Shown here: in pieces, positions 1 to 6,094 of the stretch | Numbering within the stretch: the stretch's first letter is position 1 | How the letters are laid out: the number at the start of each line of letters is the position of its first letter | DNA from: Flavobacteriales bacterium UBA5692 | Lineage (GTDB): Bacteria > Bacteroidota > Bacteroidia > Flavobacteriales_D > Sanyastnellaceae | DNA: 8,311 bases | Assembly (NCBI GenBank): GCA_002420235.1 | Contig: DIHQ01000135.1 | Span: forward strand, 1-8,311 | Direction of reading: 5' to 3' | Made by a program: the position numbers and the translations under genes | The notes under the pieces: generated by a model | What the model was told of the DNA's origin: nothing | Databases searched by the model: none | Seen by the model: only the letters and a program-made list of their open reading frames with translations

Positions 1-420
1 GAGCATGGACCAAAAGGTGGTGATGAAATCAACATCCCAGCGCCTGGTAAAAACTACGGCTGGCCAAAAATCACATTTGGCCGAAATTACATCGGTACTA
101 GCATCACCAAGGACACGGCCATGGCCGGAATGGAGCAGCCACTTTATTATTGGCTCCCTTCAATTGGAGCCTGTGGCATGGAGGTCATCTATGGCGATGG
201 CTGGCCGGCTTCTTGGCAAAACGACCTGCTCGTAGGCTCACTAAGTTTTGAATACCTAGAACGCCTTCAATTACAAGAGAACCGCGTCGTCGCACGTGAG
301 CGACTACTTGATGGTATTGGCCGCGTGCGCGACATCGCACGCAATTCAAACGGAGAAATATTTGTTGCCGTCGAGGGTGCCGGCACAGTTCTGCACCTTG
401 AACCCATTCAGATCAAATAA
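1..420 (+). CDS. PQQ-dependent aldose sugar dehydrogenase (glucose/sorbosone dehydrogenase family), C-terminal part
   Basis: Only the last 139 residues are in the window; the gene begins upstream. The family is a six-bladed beta-propeller that oxidises aldose sugars with pyrroloquinoline quinone and calcium, normally in the periplasm. The fragment opens with EHGPKGGDEIN followed by GKNYGWP (residues 17-22), the hallmark block in which the Gly-Pro backbone helps hold the PQQ calcium in the soluble glucose dehydrogenase family. It continues with EQPLYYWLPSI (45-55), a DLLVGSL blade strand (75-81), and GRVRD (107-111), whose two arginines match the PQQ-contacting Arg pair of that family. The end of the propeller (GEIFVAVEGAGTVLHLEP) is intact, so the C-terminus looks normal. 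Its TAA stop shares one base with the ATG of the next gene (TAATG), so the two are probably co-transcribed. The family call is firm; the substrate and true PQQ dependence are inferred, and the catalytic His lies outside the window. Confidence 0.9.
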   Translation, partial: EHGPKGGDEINIPAPGKNYGWPKITFGRNYIGTSITKDTAMAGMEQPLYYWLPSIGACGMEVIYGDGWPASWQNDLLVGSLSFEYLERLQLQENRVVARERLLDGIGRVRDIARNSNGEIFVAVEGAGTVLHLEPIQIK

Positions 421-1394
421 TGCATCAAACAGTAATCGCGATGACGTTATGTTTAATGGGATGGCCCATCCTCAACTGGGGACAAACCGACACCCCAAAA
501 CTTACTGCGGCTGAAGAAAAAGCCATGCGCAGTGCAGCTGCTCTAGCTTCTGACACATTGATTCAAGAAAGCATGGGCCTATTCAACATTCATTTTAGTC
601 AAGTGCAGCTGAGTAATTGGGCCGCAGGTGGACAAAGCAACATTTCTTTGCTCACTAAGTTTGACCAGAACTGGAATTACAACCGAGGAAGGCTTGGTTG
701 GGATAGCGAGTTGCACCTGGCATTTGGTCTGCTTCACCGACCAGAAGACCGGATTATAATTAAAACGGATGACCGCATTGAGTGGTCTACGAAGGTGGGT
801 TACCGGGCAACGAATTCCGGATTCATAACATTTATGGCCCATTTTCGCTCGCAATTTGCACCTGGCTATGCGATGGAAAACGGCATTCCGATTCGGGACA
901 TTCTCAATTCCAGTTTCCTCGCTCCAGGATACGGAGTTTTCGCAGGGGGAATGGATTATAAAACGCACAATTCGCACTTGGCTTTATTCTTGGCGCCCAT
1001 AACAATCAAATCCACCTGGGTGCTCGATGATTCTCTCTCCGCCGCTGGAGCATTCGGCGTTGAGCCAGGTAATCGAAGTCGCTATGAGATGGGAGGATAT
1101 CTCAAGCTAAATTTCAAAAAAGACTTTTCTGACGAGATCAGTTATGAGCTGCGGTTGGATTTGTTCTCGAATTTCCTTGACAACCCTAAAAACATCGACA
1201 TTTACTCCGATCACGTTCTCCTGCTCAAAGTCAATCCGTGGCTCTCCACATCTATTTCAGCCACTTTGATCTATGACGACGACATTCTTCTGACAAAAAA
1301 TCCGGAAGTCATCGATGGCATCCTCACCCCAAATATTGGGCCCGGACTTCAGTTAAAGCAAGTCCTATCCGTTGGGCTATCCATTCAAATTTGA
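420..1394 (+). CDS. DUF3078 family protein, probable outer-membrane beta-barrel
   Basis: This 324-residue protein has a hydrophobic N-terminus (about residues 4-18) ending near NWGQ, which reads as a signal peptide with likely cleavage around residue 21. Its n-region is unusual in having no Lys or Arg. The mature part starts with a short charged helix, then the DUF3078 signature LSNWAAGGQSN (64-74), followed by alternating amphipathic strands with the family-typical KTDDRIEWSTKVGY block (115-128), a SxFLAPGY segment, GGMDYK, and a LxLFSNF strand. It ends in a hydrophobic, aromatic-poor strand (VGLSIQI). This pattern fits an outer-membrane barrel; DUF3078 is largely restricted to Bacteroidota and its function is unknown to me. 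The start is fixed by the TAATG overlap with the dehydrogenase stop, which suggests translational coupling. The 3' end carries the promoter elements of fabD. Confidence 0.85.
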   Translation: MHQTVIAMTLCLMGWPILNWGQTDTPKLTAAEEKAMRSAAALASDTLIQESMGLFNIHFSQVQLSNWAAGGQSNISLLTKFDQNWNYNRGRLGWDSELHLAFGLLHRPEDRIIIKTDDRIEWSTKVGYRATNSGFITFMAHFRSQFAPGYAMENGIPIRDILNSSFLAPGYGVFAGGMDYKTHNSHLALFLAPITIKSTWVLDDSLSAAGAFGVEPGNRSRYEMGGYLKLNFKKDFSDEISYELRLDLFSNFLDNPKNIDIYSDHVLLLKVNPWLSTSISATLIYDDDILLTKNPEVIDGILTPNIGPGLQLKQVLSVGLSIQI

Positions 1395-1407
1395 GCACTT
1401 ACTTTTG
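1372..1407 (+). promoter_or_regulatory. Probable fabD promoter (Bacteroidota type)
   Basis: TACTTTTG at 1400-1407 is an exact match to the Bacteroidota -7 consensus TAnnTTTG. A TTG at 1372-1374 could be the -33 element, although the 25-base spacer is slightly longer than usual. Transcription would start near 1412-1414 and leave a leader of about 15 bases before the fabD ATG. The -33 element lies inside the end of the DUF3078 gene. Confidence 0.5.
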
Positions 1408-1428
1408 CGCCGCATTCACAAAAATTCC

Positions 1429-2310
1429 ATGAAAGCATATCTATTTCCGGGCCAAGGTGCCCAGTTTCCCGGAATGGGAAAAAGCCTGCACGACCATTCT
1501 GACGCGTTGAAAGCACGTTTTGATTTGGCTAACGACATTTTGGGATTCGACATCGCCGATACAATGTTCAACGGCAGTTCTGAAGACTTGAAACAAACGT
1601 CTGTCACCCAACCGGCTATTTTCATACACTCGTCTGTCTTAGCTGAAGCCCTTGGAAGTGCATTCCAGCCCGATATTGTCGCCGGGCATAGCTTGGGCGA
1701 GTTCTCTGCACTTGTCGCCGCCGGTGCATTGTCCTTTGAAGATGGACTGCAATTGGTTTCGGAACGGGCTCAAGCCATGCAGGCGGCATGCGATGAAACG
1801 CCTAGCACCATGGCCGCTGTTCTGGGGATGGAAGACAGCGTCGTCGAGGAAGTCTGTGCTTCAGCCGAAGGCGTGGTGGTCGCTGCAAATTATAACTGCC
1901 CTGGTCAGCTCGTAATTTCAGGTGAATTTGCAGCAATCGAATCCGTCTGTGCCAAGCTCACCAAAATGGGAGCGCGTCGAGCGCTTGTTTTACCTGTTGG
2001 CGGCGCCTTTCATTCGCCCCTTATGGAGTCTGCCCGGGAGCGCCTGGCAGCGGCAATAGGGTCGGCTCCCTTAGAATCACCTCGATGTCCTGTTGTCCAG
2101 AATGTAACGGCTTTACCAGAAACCGATCCTGAGGTCATTCGAGAAAACCTCATCGCCCAACTAACTTCTCCAGTTAGGTGGACCCAAAGCATGTACAAGA
2201 TGATTGAAATGGGAGCAACAGAGGCAATTGAAGTCGGTCCCGGAAAAGTTTTGCAAGGCCTATTTAAAAAAGTCGATAGATCCTTCGTCGTTTCCAGCGC
2301 GGAACTATGA
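1429..2310 (+). CDS. fabD: Malonyl-CoA:ACP S-malonyltransferase
   Basis: FabD moves malonyl from CoA to acyl carrier protein, supplying the extender unit for type II fatty-acid synthesis in the cytoplasm. The protein is 293 residues, close to the usual 300-310. It shows the N-terminal PGQGAQ loop (7-12), the nucleophile elbow GHSLGE with Ser88, Arg113 in LVSERAQAMQ (binds the malonyl carboxylate), the catalytic His195 in GGAFHSP, QLTSPVRW with Gln244, and the closing VGPGKVLQGL. All residues expected of an active enzyme are present. An in-frame ATG at 1372 would add 19 residues overlapping the DUF3078 gene, but homologues begin at the K-A-Y-L-F-P-G-Q-G strand, so the ATG at 1429 is chosen. 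No Shine-Dalgarno is seen; the leader is A-rich, as is common in Bacteroidota. The usual fab partners (fabH, fabF, acpP) are not in the window, and fabD is the last + strand gene before a convergent junction. Confidence 0.97.
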   Translation: MKAYLFPGQGAQFPGMGKSLHDHSDALKARFDLANDILGFDIADTMFNGSSEDLKQTSVTQPAIFIHSSVLAEALGSAFQPDIVAGHSLGEFSALVAAGALSFEDGLQLVSERAQAMQAACDETPSTMAAVLGMEDSVVEEVCASAEGVVVAANYNCPGQLVISGEFAAIESVCAKLTKMGARRALVLPVGGAFHSPLMESARERLAAAIGSAPLESPRCPVVQNVTALPETDPEVIRENLIAQLTSPVRWTQSMYKMIEMGATEAIEVGPGKVLQGLFKKVDRSFVVSSAEL

Positions 2311-2382
2311 ATTCTCCGTTTGATGGCACAAAATAAATCGAGAGGTAGCGCGCTTTTTCGACACTTTCAATTTCTGAGCTTA

Positions 2383-2592
2383 CTACACCACCATTTCAGC
2401 GGCGTAAGTGTGAAGACTCTGGAGCTCATTTTCAGTCACGATTAAGGCTTCCTTCAGTTTGCCATTTTCCGCACGCAACTCATCGCATCGACGCTGTGCG
2501 CGTGCCAATTCATTTTTTAAGCGCTTGAACTCTTTCAGGGTCTGCACTCGCTCCTGCCGAGCAACCTCTAGTTGGACCATGTAATCTTGCAT
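2383..2592 (-). CDS. Small coiled-coil protein of unknown function
   Basis: This 69-residue protein is not recognised by family. It is rich in Glu, Lys, Arg, Gln and Leu and has neither Pro nor a membrane segment. The a/d positions can be laid out without a break from residue 22 to 64: F22, L25, L29, A32, C36, L39, N43, L46, L50, T53, L57, L60, A64. That is about six heptads, with a weaker continuation back to L8. N43 falls at an a position, as the buried Asn does in dimeric leucine zippers, so a parallel dimer is likely (inference). The start is ATG at 2592; a second ATG at 2580 would remove four residues. It lies 88 bases downstream of the MFS gene on the same strand and converges on fabD. 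ZapB-like cell-division proteins have this size and character, but there is no context here to support that role. The clean heptad register argues that the frame is really translated. Confidence 0.7.
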   Translation of the reverse strand: MQDYMVQLEVARQERVQTLKEFKRLKNELARAQRRCDELRAENGKLKEALIVTENELQSLHTYAAEMVV

Positions 2593-2680
2593 AAGACAAA
2601 GAACGCCGAAGGATGTACGCTTTACAATGGACTAGAACTGCACTTTTCCACCTTTTGCGGTTCATTTCAACAACCTAACT

Positions 2681-3895
2681 TCATCTTGCACGAACAACCT
2701 CGCCCTGCGGGTCTGGCACTCGATTACGAAATACCCAAAGAACCACAAATCCGAATAACCCGAATCCACCTGCAATGGCATACAAAGACGAAATGGTGCC
2801 AACATTACCCTGAAATTGGTAACCTGAAAAAACTGCTCCGATGCCGATGCCCAGTTCCAGTGACATCAGCATGGTTCCCAAAGCCAATGCAACCCTCCCG
2901 GGGGACGCCAAATCTGCAGTCCATGCCATGATTGTCGGCATATTGATACCAATAGACATTCCATAGATGACACCAAAAAAGGCAGCTGTTGCTTTGGTAT
3001 CGGAAATGGACAATCCGAACATTCCGATGGCCAACAGAGCCCCACCAATGAGCAAAAGGGGCACACGCCCGTGGCGGTCTGATGATCGACCAGAGATAAG
3101 CCGCATCGCGATGGAGGCAATAACAATTATAGTATTGAATGAGCCCTTGTAAACGTATCCCAAAGAGCCCACGAAATCGGGTGAGATGGTCAAAAATGTG
3201 CCAAACGCGAAAGCCACCGGTAATAACCCAAGCGCTGCCGGCCATGATGAAAGGTCCATGACATCACCCTTCCAAATGTGTAAATCGGACCACCTGATAC
3301 GCCGGCCATGAGGCAATGTCTCTGGCAATCTCAACGTCAGCAGCAAAGCCAAAAGGCCAAACAATGTTGACACAAGGAACATGGCATCGTAACCGTATTC
3401 CACTGTCAACCAGCTGCCAACAGCCGGCCCTCCCGCCATGCCAGCATTACCTGCTACTCCCAAGTACCCTAAAGCCTCGCCGCGCCGGTTGACCGGTGTG
3501 ATATCCGTCAAGAATGCTGTGGTCCCTGTTGGACGAAAACCCGTACTCATGCCGTGGAGCAAACGGAGGGTTAAAAACGCCCAAACGGCAACAGGTATCC
3601 CACTCCAACACATATGCTCTGTGATAGCACCAACTGCAATGTATCCCAATCCTGCTAACGTGGTCACCCAAGTACCGAAAGTCATCACCGGAATTCGTCC
3701 CGCCTTATCTGCAATGCGTCCACTTAAGAACCGCGACAAAAAGGCACCAATCGTGAATAACCCGATAATCCATCCAATCAAATCTGGACGACCCAGACCC
3801 GTCAAAAACCCGGGTAACTCTGGCATAATCATACCAAAACTGGCCATGAAAAGTACTGTACTGGTGCAGAGGACCCAAAATTCGGAAGAGAACAT
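2681..3895 (-). CDS. MFS transporter, probable drug/metabolite efflux (DHA1-like)
   Basis: This is a complete, roughly 12-helix major facilitator protein of 404 residues. With the ATG at 3895 as residue 1, the loop 2-3 motif A reads SGRIADKAGRIP (58-69), and a second copy, SGRSSDRHGR (268-277), follows the central loop, as expected from the two six-helix halves. The RLLHGMSTG stretch fits helix 4. Helix 5 carries an antiporter motif C-like run, GNAGMAGGPAVG (149-160), which suggests proton-coupled export rather than uptake. A charged cytoplasmic loop (LPHGRRIRWSD) joins the halves. The substrate cannot be told. Translation could instead begin at an in-frame GTG at 3928, adding 11 polar residues. 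The ATG is preferred because the promoter -7 box sits only about 8 bases before the GTG, and because related proteins begin a few residues before the FWVLC-type helix 1. It is transcribed divergently from the repeat-protein gene. Confidence 0.9.
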   Translation of the reverse strand: MFSSEFWVLCTSTVLFMASFGMIMPELPGFLTGLGRPDLIGWIIGLFTIGAFLSRFLSGRIADKAGRIPVMTFGTWVTTLAGLGYIAVGAITEHMCWSGIPVAVWAFLTLRLLHGMSTGFRPTGTTAFLTDITPVNRRGEALGYLGVAGNAGMAGGPAVGSWLTVEYGYDAMFLVSTLFGLLALLLTLRLPETLPHGRRIRWSDLHIWKGDVMDLSSWPAALGLLPVAFAFGTFLTISPDFVGSLGYVYKGSFNTIIVIASIAMRLISGRSSDRHGRVPLLLIGGALLAIGMFGLSISDTKATAAFFGVIYGMSIGINMPTIMAWTADLASPGRVALALGTMLMSLELGIGIGAVFSGYQFQGNVGTISSLYAIAGGFGLFGFVVLWVFRNRVPDPQGEVVRAR

Positions 3896-3928
3896 GTTAA
3901 TTCTCTCGGAAGGAGCTTGCTTCGTCAC

Positions 3929-3959
3929 TTGACCGCAAAGATACCCCCGCTTATCTTGG
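3929..3959 (+). promoter_or_regulatory. Probable promoter of the 25-residue-repeat protein gene
   Basis: TTG at 3929-3931 and TATCTTGG at 3952-3959 are 20 bases apart. The second differs from TAnnTTTG at one position. Transcription would start about at the ATG itself (3964), so the mRNA would be leaderless or nearly so. The element is wholly interleaved with the opposing MFS promoter. Confidence 0.4.
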
Positions 3960-3969
3960 CTCCATGCAA
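3936..3969 (-). promoter_or_regulatory. Promoter of the MFS transporter gene
   Basis: Read on the minus strand, TATCTTTG (3943 down to 3936) is an exact -7 box of the Bacteroidota type. A TTG at 3969-3967 lies 23 bases upstream, at the edge of the accepted -33 spacing. The predicted start of transcription is near 3930, giving a leader of about 35 bases to the ATG at 3895, or almost none to the GTG at 3928. Confidence 0.55.
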
Positions 3970-4371
3970 TACCAAGCTAAAGTCCTTTTAGCTTTTGGCG
4001 AAGCCATTTCAGGTAACCGCGAAATCCGTGATTGGTTGATGCAAAATGGATTTCCAGAGTTGGCCCTTACTTGCCATGCGATTCAATTGGATGAATCTGC
4101 GAGGTCATGGCTTATGTCCAATCAGCATCCGCACCTTATGGCAATGGTAAGTGGTGCGGAAGGCAATCCACAGGCCGTCCAATGGCTGCAGAAATTTGGA
4201 TTCAATTACTTGAAAGATGTAGCTCTCGGCGCCGACAACGACGACGAAGCCATCAAACGGCTAATTAAAGCGCAGCAGCGCGAGTGGGCTGGTATTGCGC
4301 TCAAAATCCGCTCCGTCAAAAACCAAATCGAACGAGACAATAATGACATCCACAAGATTTCAAGGCGCTGA
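3964..4371 (+). CDS. Uncharacterised all-helical protein made of 25-residue repeats
   Basis: The protein has 135 residues with no signal peptide or membrane segment, so it is probably cytoplasmic. I do not recognise a named family. The sequence shows tandem units with an exact 25-residue period: W24-L25, W49-L50, W74-L75 and R99-L100 align, each preceded by a small or aliphatic residue three positions before the W/R (I21, A46, A71, A96) and an Asn/Asp helix cap six before it (N18, D43, N68, D93). A second helix per unit is marked by L33, L58, L83 and W108. The first 17 residues align with the second helix of a unit (L8, then EAI as in HAI at 38-40), giving about four and a half units. The tail from about 115 is a charged helix. 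Such a solenoid suggests a protein-binding scaffold (inference). The unit is shorter than TPR, Sel1 or HEAT repeats. No internal restart or frameshift is seen. Confidence 0.8.
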   Translation: MQYQAKVLLAFGEAISGNREIRDWLMQNGFPELALTCHAIQLDESARSWLMSNQHPHLMAMVSGAEGNPQAVQWLQKFGFNYLKDVALGADNDDEAIKRLIKAQQREWAGIALKIRSVKNQIERDNNDIHKISRR

Positions 4372-4384
4372 GTCGGGAATTGAA

Positions 4385-5659
4385 TCAAGTATTGAAATAA
4401 ACAAGATGACTCCAGTTTTGGTCATCTAAAAATTCATTCGCAAGGCGCAAGACGTCTTCAGCTGATATGGTTTCAATGGCTCCAAACATTGTTTCTAAAT
4501 GATCGACGCGGTTGTAGAGTAAAAAACTCTTGCCGAGACTCGTCATCACACTGCTTCCAGAGTCTTGAGACAGTACGAGCTGTCCAGCGATTTGCTGCTT
4601 GATGTTGTGAAGCTGTCGGACGCCAAGCTTATTTTTCCTTAGTGATGCCAGCTCTTTTCTGACAAGACCCTCGGCTCGTTTATGGAGTCGCTTGTCTGTT
4701 CCGAAATACACGCTGAACACCCCCACATCACTGTACGGTGTGTAGGCGCATTCAATATTATACGCGATGCCATGTCGTTCTCGCACGTTCAAGCTCAACC
4801 GGCTATTCATGGTAGGCCCCCCCAAATAGTTGGCAATAAGGGCAAGGGTAAGGCGATCAGGGTGATCGCTACCGTGGGTCAACCTACCCATGACGTGATG
4901 GACTTGGTGGATATCCTTTTTCAGGCGGACATCAAATGGTGCGCGCCCGTTAAATGGAACTCGATTTAAGGTAGATGCCCCCCGCTGTAACAAACCAAAG
5001 TGCTTCTTACACAACCGAGCGACTTTTGACCACGCGGTCGCTCCAACCACACTGAAAACCATTTCATCGGGATGGTAATGTCGGGAAACAAAGCCCTGGA
5101 TAGTCTCGCGATTCATCGCTCGAACCGAAGAAGGGTTTCCTAAAATATTGCCGCCCATGGGGTGGCCTTCGAATAGCTTCTCTTCAAATTCGTCAAAGAT
5201 GGAGTCGACTGGGCTGTCGAGGTAGGCATTAAGCTCATCGAGAATGACATCGCGTTCTTTTTTGATTTCATTGACGGGAAATGTCGCATTAGACGTGATG
5301 TCTGCAATCAACTCCACAGCGCGCTCAAGGTGCTGCTCAGAAAATGCCGCATATAGCCAAGTGTCCTCCTTGGAAGTATAAGCGTTGAATTCTCCTCCTA
5401 CTGAATCCAAACGGTTCAGCACGTGAAAGGCCTTGCGCTTTCTCGTGCCTTTGAATAATGTGTGTTCGATGAAGTGCGCAACACCGGCTTCACCCAGCGA
5501 AGTGATTTCATCCCTCGTTCCCGCATTGATGACCAAACCGCAGTGTGTTACAGGGCTGTCCACATATTTGTAGATAATTCTAAAACCATTTTCAAACTGC
5601 GCCGTGTGGAGGTCTTCTTTGCCAAAACTAGACAAGGCCTGCTCAAACATGTTGGACAT
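4385..5659 (-). CDS. M16 family zinc metallopeptidase (insulinase/processing-peptidase type)
   Basis: This 424-residue protein fits the two-domain, single-subunit M16 size typical of bacterial processing-peptidase-like enzymes. The inverted zinc motif HFIEH is at 62-66, with His62 and His66 as ligands and Glu65 as catalytic base. The distal ligand is Glu142 at the end of ERDVILDE, 76 residues after His66, the spacing expected for the family. SVGGEFNAYTSKEDTWLYA (87-104) is the usual strand-helix block after the site. The second domain has NYLGGPTMNSRL and RERHGIAY (293-300), the Arg/Tyr element that helps bind substrate. It should therefore be active without a partner subunit. No signal peptide is seen, so it is probably cytoplasmic. 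The substrate is unknown; relatives degrade peptides or mature proteins. It starts 8 bases after the DUF3127 stop, with a second in-frame ATG at 5650. Its end faces the repeat-protein gene with only 13 bases between the stop codons. Confidence 0.93.
   Translation of the reverse strand: MSNMFEQALSSFGKEDLHTAQFENGFRIIYKYVDSPVTHCGLVINAGTRDEITSLGEAGVAHFIEHTLFKGTRKRKAFHVLNRLDSVGGEFNAYTSKEDTWLYAAFSEQHLERAVELIADITSNATFPVNEIKKERDVILDELNAYLDSPVDSIFDEFEEKLFEGHPMGGNILGNPSSVRAMNRETIQGFVSRHYHPDEMVFSVVGATAWSKVARLCKKHFGLLQRGASTLNRVPFNGRAPFDVRLKKDIHQVHHVMGRLTHGSDHPDRLTLALIANYLGGPTMNSRLSLNVRERHGIAYNIECAYTPYSDVGVFSVYFGTDKRLHKRAEGLVRKELASLRKNKLGVRQLHNIKQQIAGQLVLSQDSGSSVMTSLGKSFLLYNRVDHLETMFGAIETISAEDVLRLANEFLDDQNWSHLVYFNT
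4404..4427. terminator. Inverted repeat at a convergent junction, possible terminator
   Basis: AGATGAC (4404-4410) and GTCATCT (4421-4427) are perfect reverse complements around a 10-base spacer that could add a CCA/TGG pair. It lies 33 bases after the stop of the repeat-protein gene and inside the last codons of the opposing M16 gene. There is no T-run on the + side (AAAAATT follows); on the - side a moderately T-rich stretch (TGTTTATTTC) follows. It may slow or stop transcription from one or both sides, but it may also be chance within coding sequence. Confidence 0.35.
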
Positions 5660-5667
5660 GGAGGGTC

Positions 5668-6039
5668 CTAGAATGGCAAATCATCTTCGTCATCGCCAGA
5701 TGCCTCCATTGGTGGGACGTCTGGCATCGGCGCTGCAGACACACCCGGCGCAGCTGGGTTTCCTGCGGAACCGCCTTGGCCGGGCTCCACACGCCACGCA
5801 TTCAAATCGACGTAAAAGTTTCCATTGTATTCTCGACCTCGGATGTCAAACTTGACCAACACCGCATCTCCCTCGTTGTATTTGGCGATTTGTTCCGTTC
5901 GTTCTTTGGTTGCTGTGAATTTCACATCCTGCGGATACTGATCCTCTGTCGTAATGACGAAATCACGCTTGTAGAATCCACTAGGGAAATCCTGCTGATC
6001 GAAAATCTTTTTGATCTTTCCTTTCATTTCAAAACTCAT
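5668..6039 (-). CDS. DUF3127 protein, SSB-like OB-fold with acidic DDLPF tail
   Basis: The protein has 123 residues. Positions 1-85 form a compact beta-rich domain that matches DUF3127, a Bacteroidota family: M-S-F-E-M-K-G-K-I start, KRDFVITTEDQYPQDVKF (24-41), YNEGDAVLVKFDIRGREYNG (54-73) and DLNAWRVE (78-85). The order of strands and the GDxVxVxFxxRGRE core resemble single-stranded DNA-binding OB-folds. Residues 87-112 are a low-complexity Gly/Pro/Ala linker, and the protein ends GDDEDDLPF, very like the DDDIPF tip by which bacterial SSB recruits repair and replication proteins. I infer a nucleic-acid-binding protein with SSB-type partner recruitment; this has not been shown from the sequence. 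A -7-like box sits 4 bases before the ATG. It is followed at 8 bases by the M16 gene. Confidence 0.88.
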   Translation of the reverse strand: MSFEMKGKIKKIFDQQDFPSGFYKRDFVITTEDQYPQDVKFTATKERTEQIAKYNEGDAVLVKFDIRGREYNGNFYVDLNAWRVEPGQGGSAGNPAAPGVSAAPMPDVPPMEASGDDEDDLPF

Positions 6040-6043
6040 AGTG

Positions 6044-6051
6044 CGAAGGTA
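6044..6051 (-). promoter_or_regulatory. Possible -7 box of the DUF3127 gene
   Basis: On the minus strand TACCTTCG differs from TAnnTTTG at one base. No clear TTG is found at the right distance; only a T-rich GGTTTT lies about 14-20 bases upstream. Transcription from it would begin about at the ATG. It is weak evidence that DUF3127 and M16 can be transcribed apart from the genes before them. Confidence 0.25.
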
Positions 6052-6094
6052 TTCACAGCCATTCGAAAACCTTGATAAGGCCTCGGGCTTTTTA

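Noticed and set aside
579..977. 132-residue open frame on the - strand inside the DUF3078 gene
   Set aside because: It is fully covered by the DUF3078 gene, whose frame has a signal peptide and family motifs; the antisense product has no recognisable feature.
1372..1428. N-terminal extension of FabD by 19 residues
   Set aside because: The extension overlaps the DUF3078 gene, lies upstream of the promoter box, and precedes the conserved first strand of FabD.
2347..2354. Palindrome AGCGCGCT followed by a T-run after fabD, considered as a terminator
   Set aside because: The palindrome leaves no room for a loop, so it cannot form a normal intrinsic terminator stem.
2572..2931. 119-residue + strand frame spanning the gap between the coiled-coil gene and the MFS end
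   Set aside because: Most of it is antisense to the MFS gene, with no domain or conserved pattern.
3438..3932. 164-residue open frame on the + strand opposite the MFS gene
   Set aside because: It mirrors the MFS coding strand, is rich in Pro/Val/Lys from antisense codons, and shows no domain. The MFS motifs prove the other strand is the coding one.
5776..6075. 99-residue + strand frame opposite DUF3127
   Set aside because: It is an antisense shadow of a gene with a clear family match.
6077..6091. Hairpin AAGGCC-TCG-GGCTTT with a T-rich tail on the + strand, read as a terminator
   Set aside because: Both flanking genes read on the - strand, where the stem has an A-C mismatch and no T-run; no + strand gene ends here.
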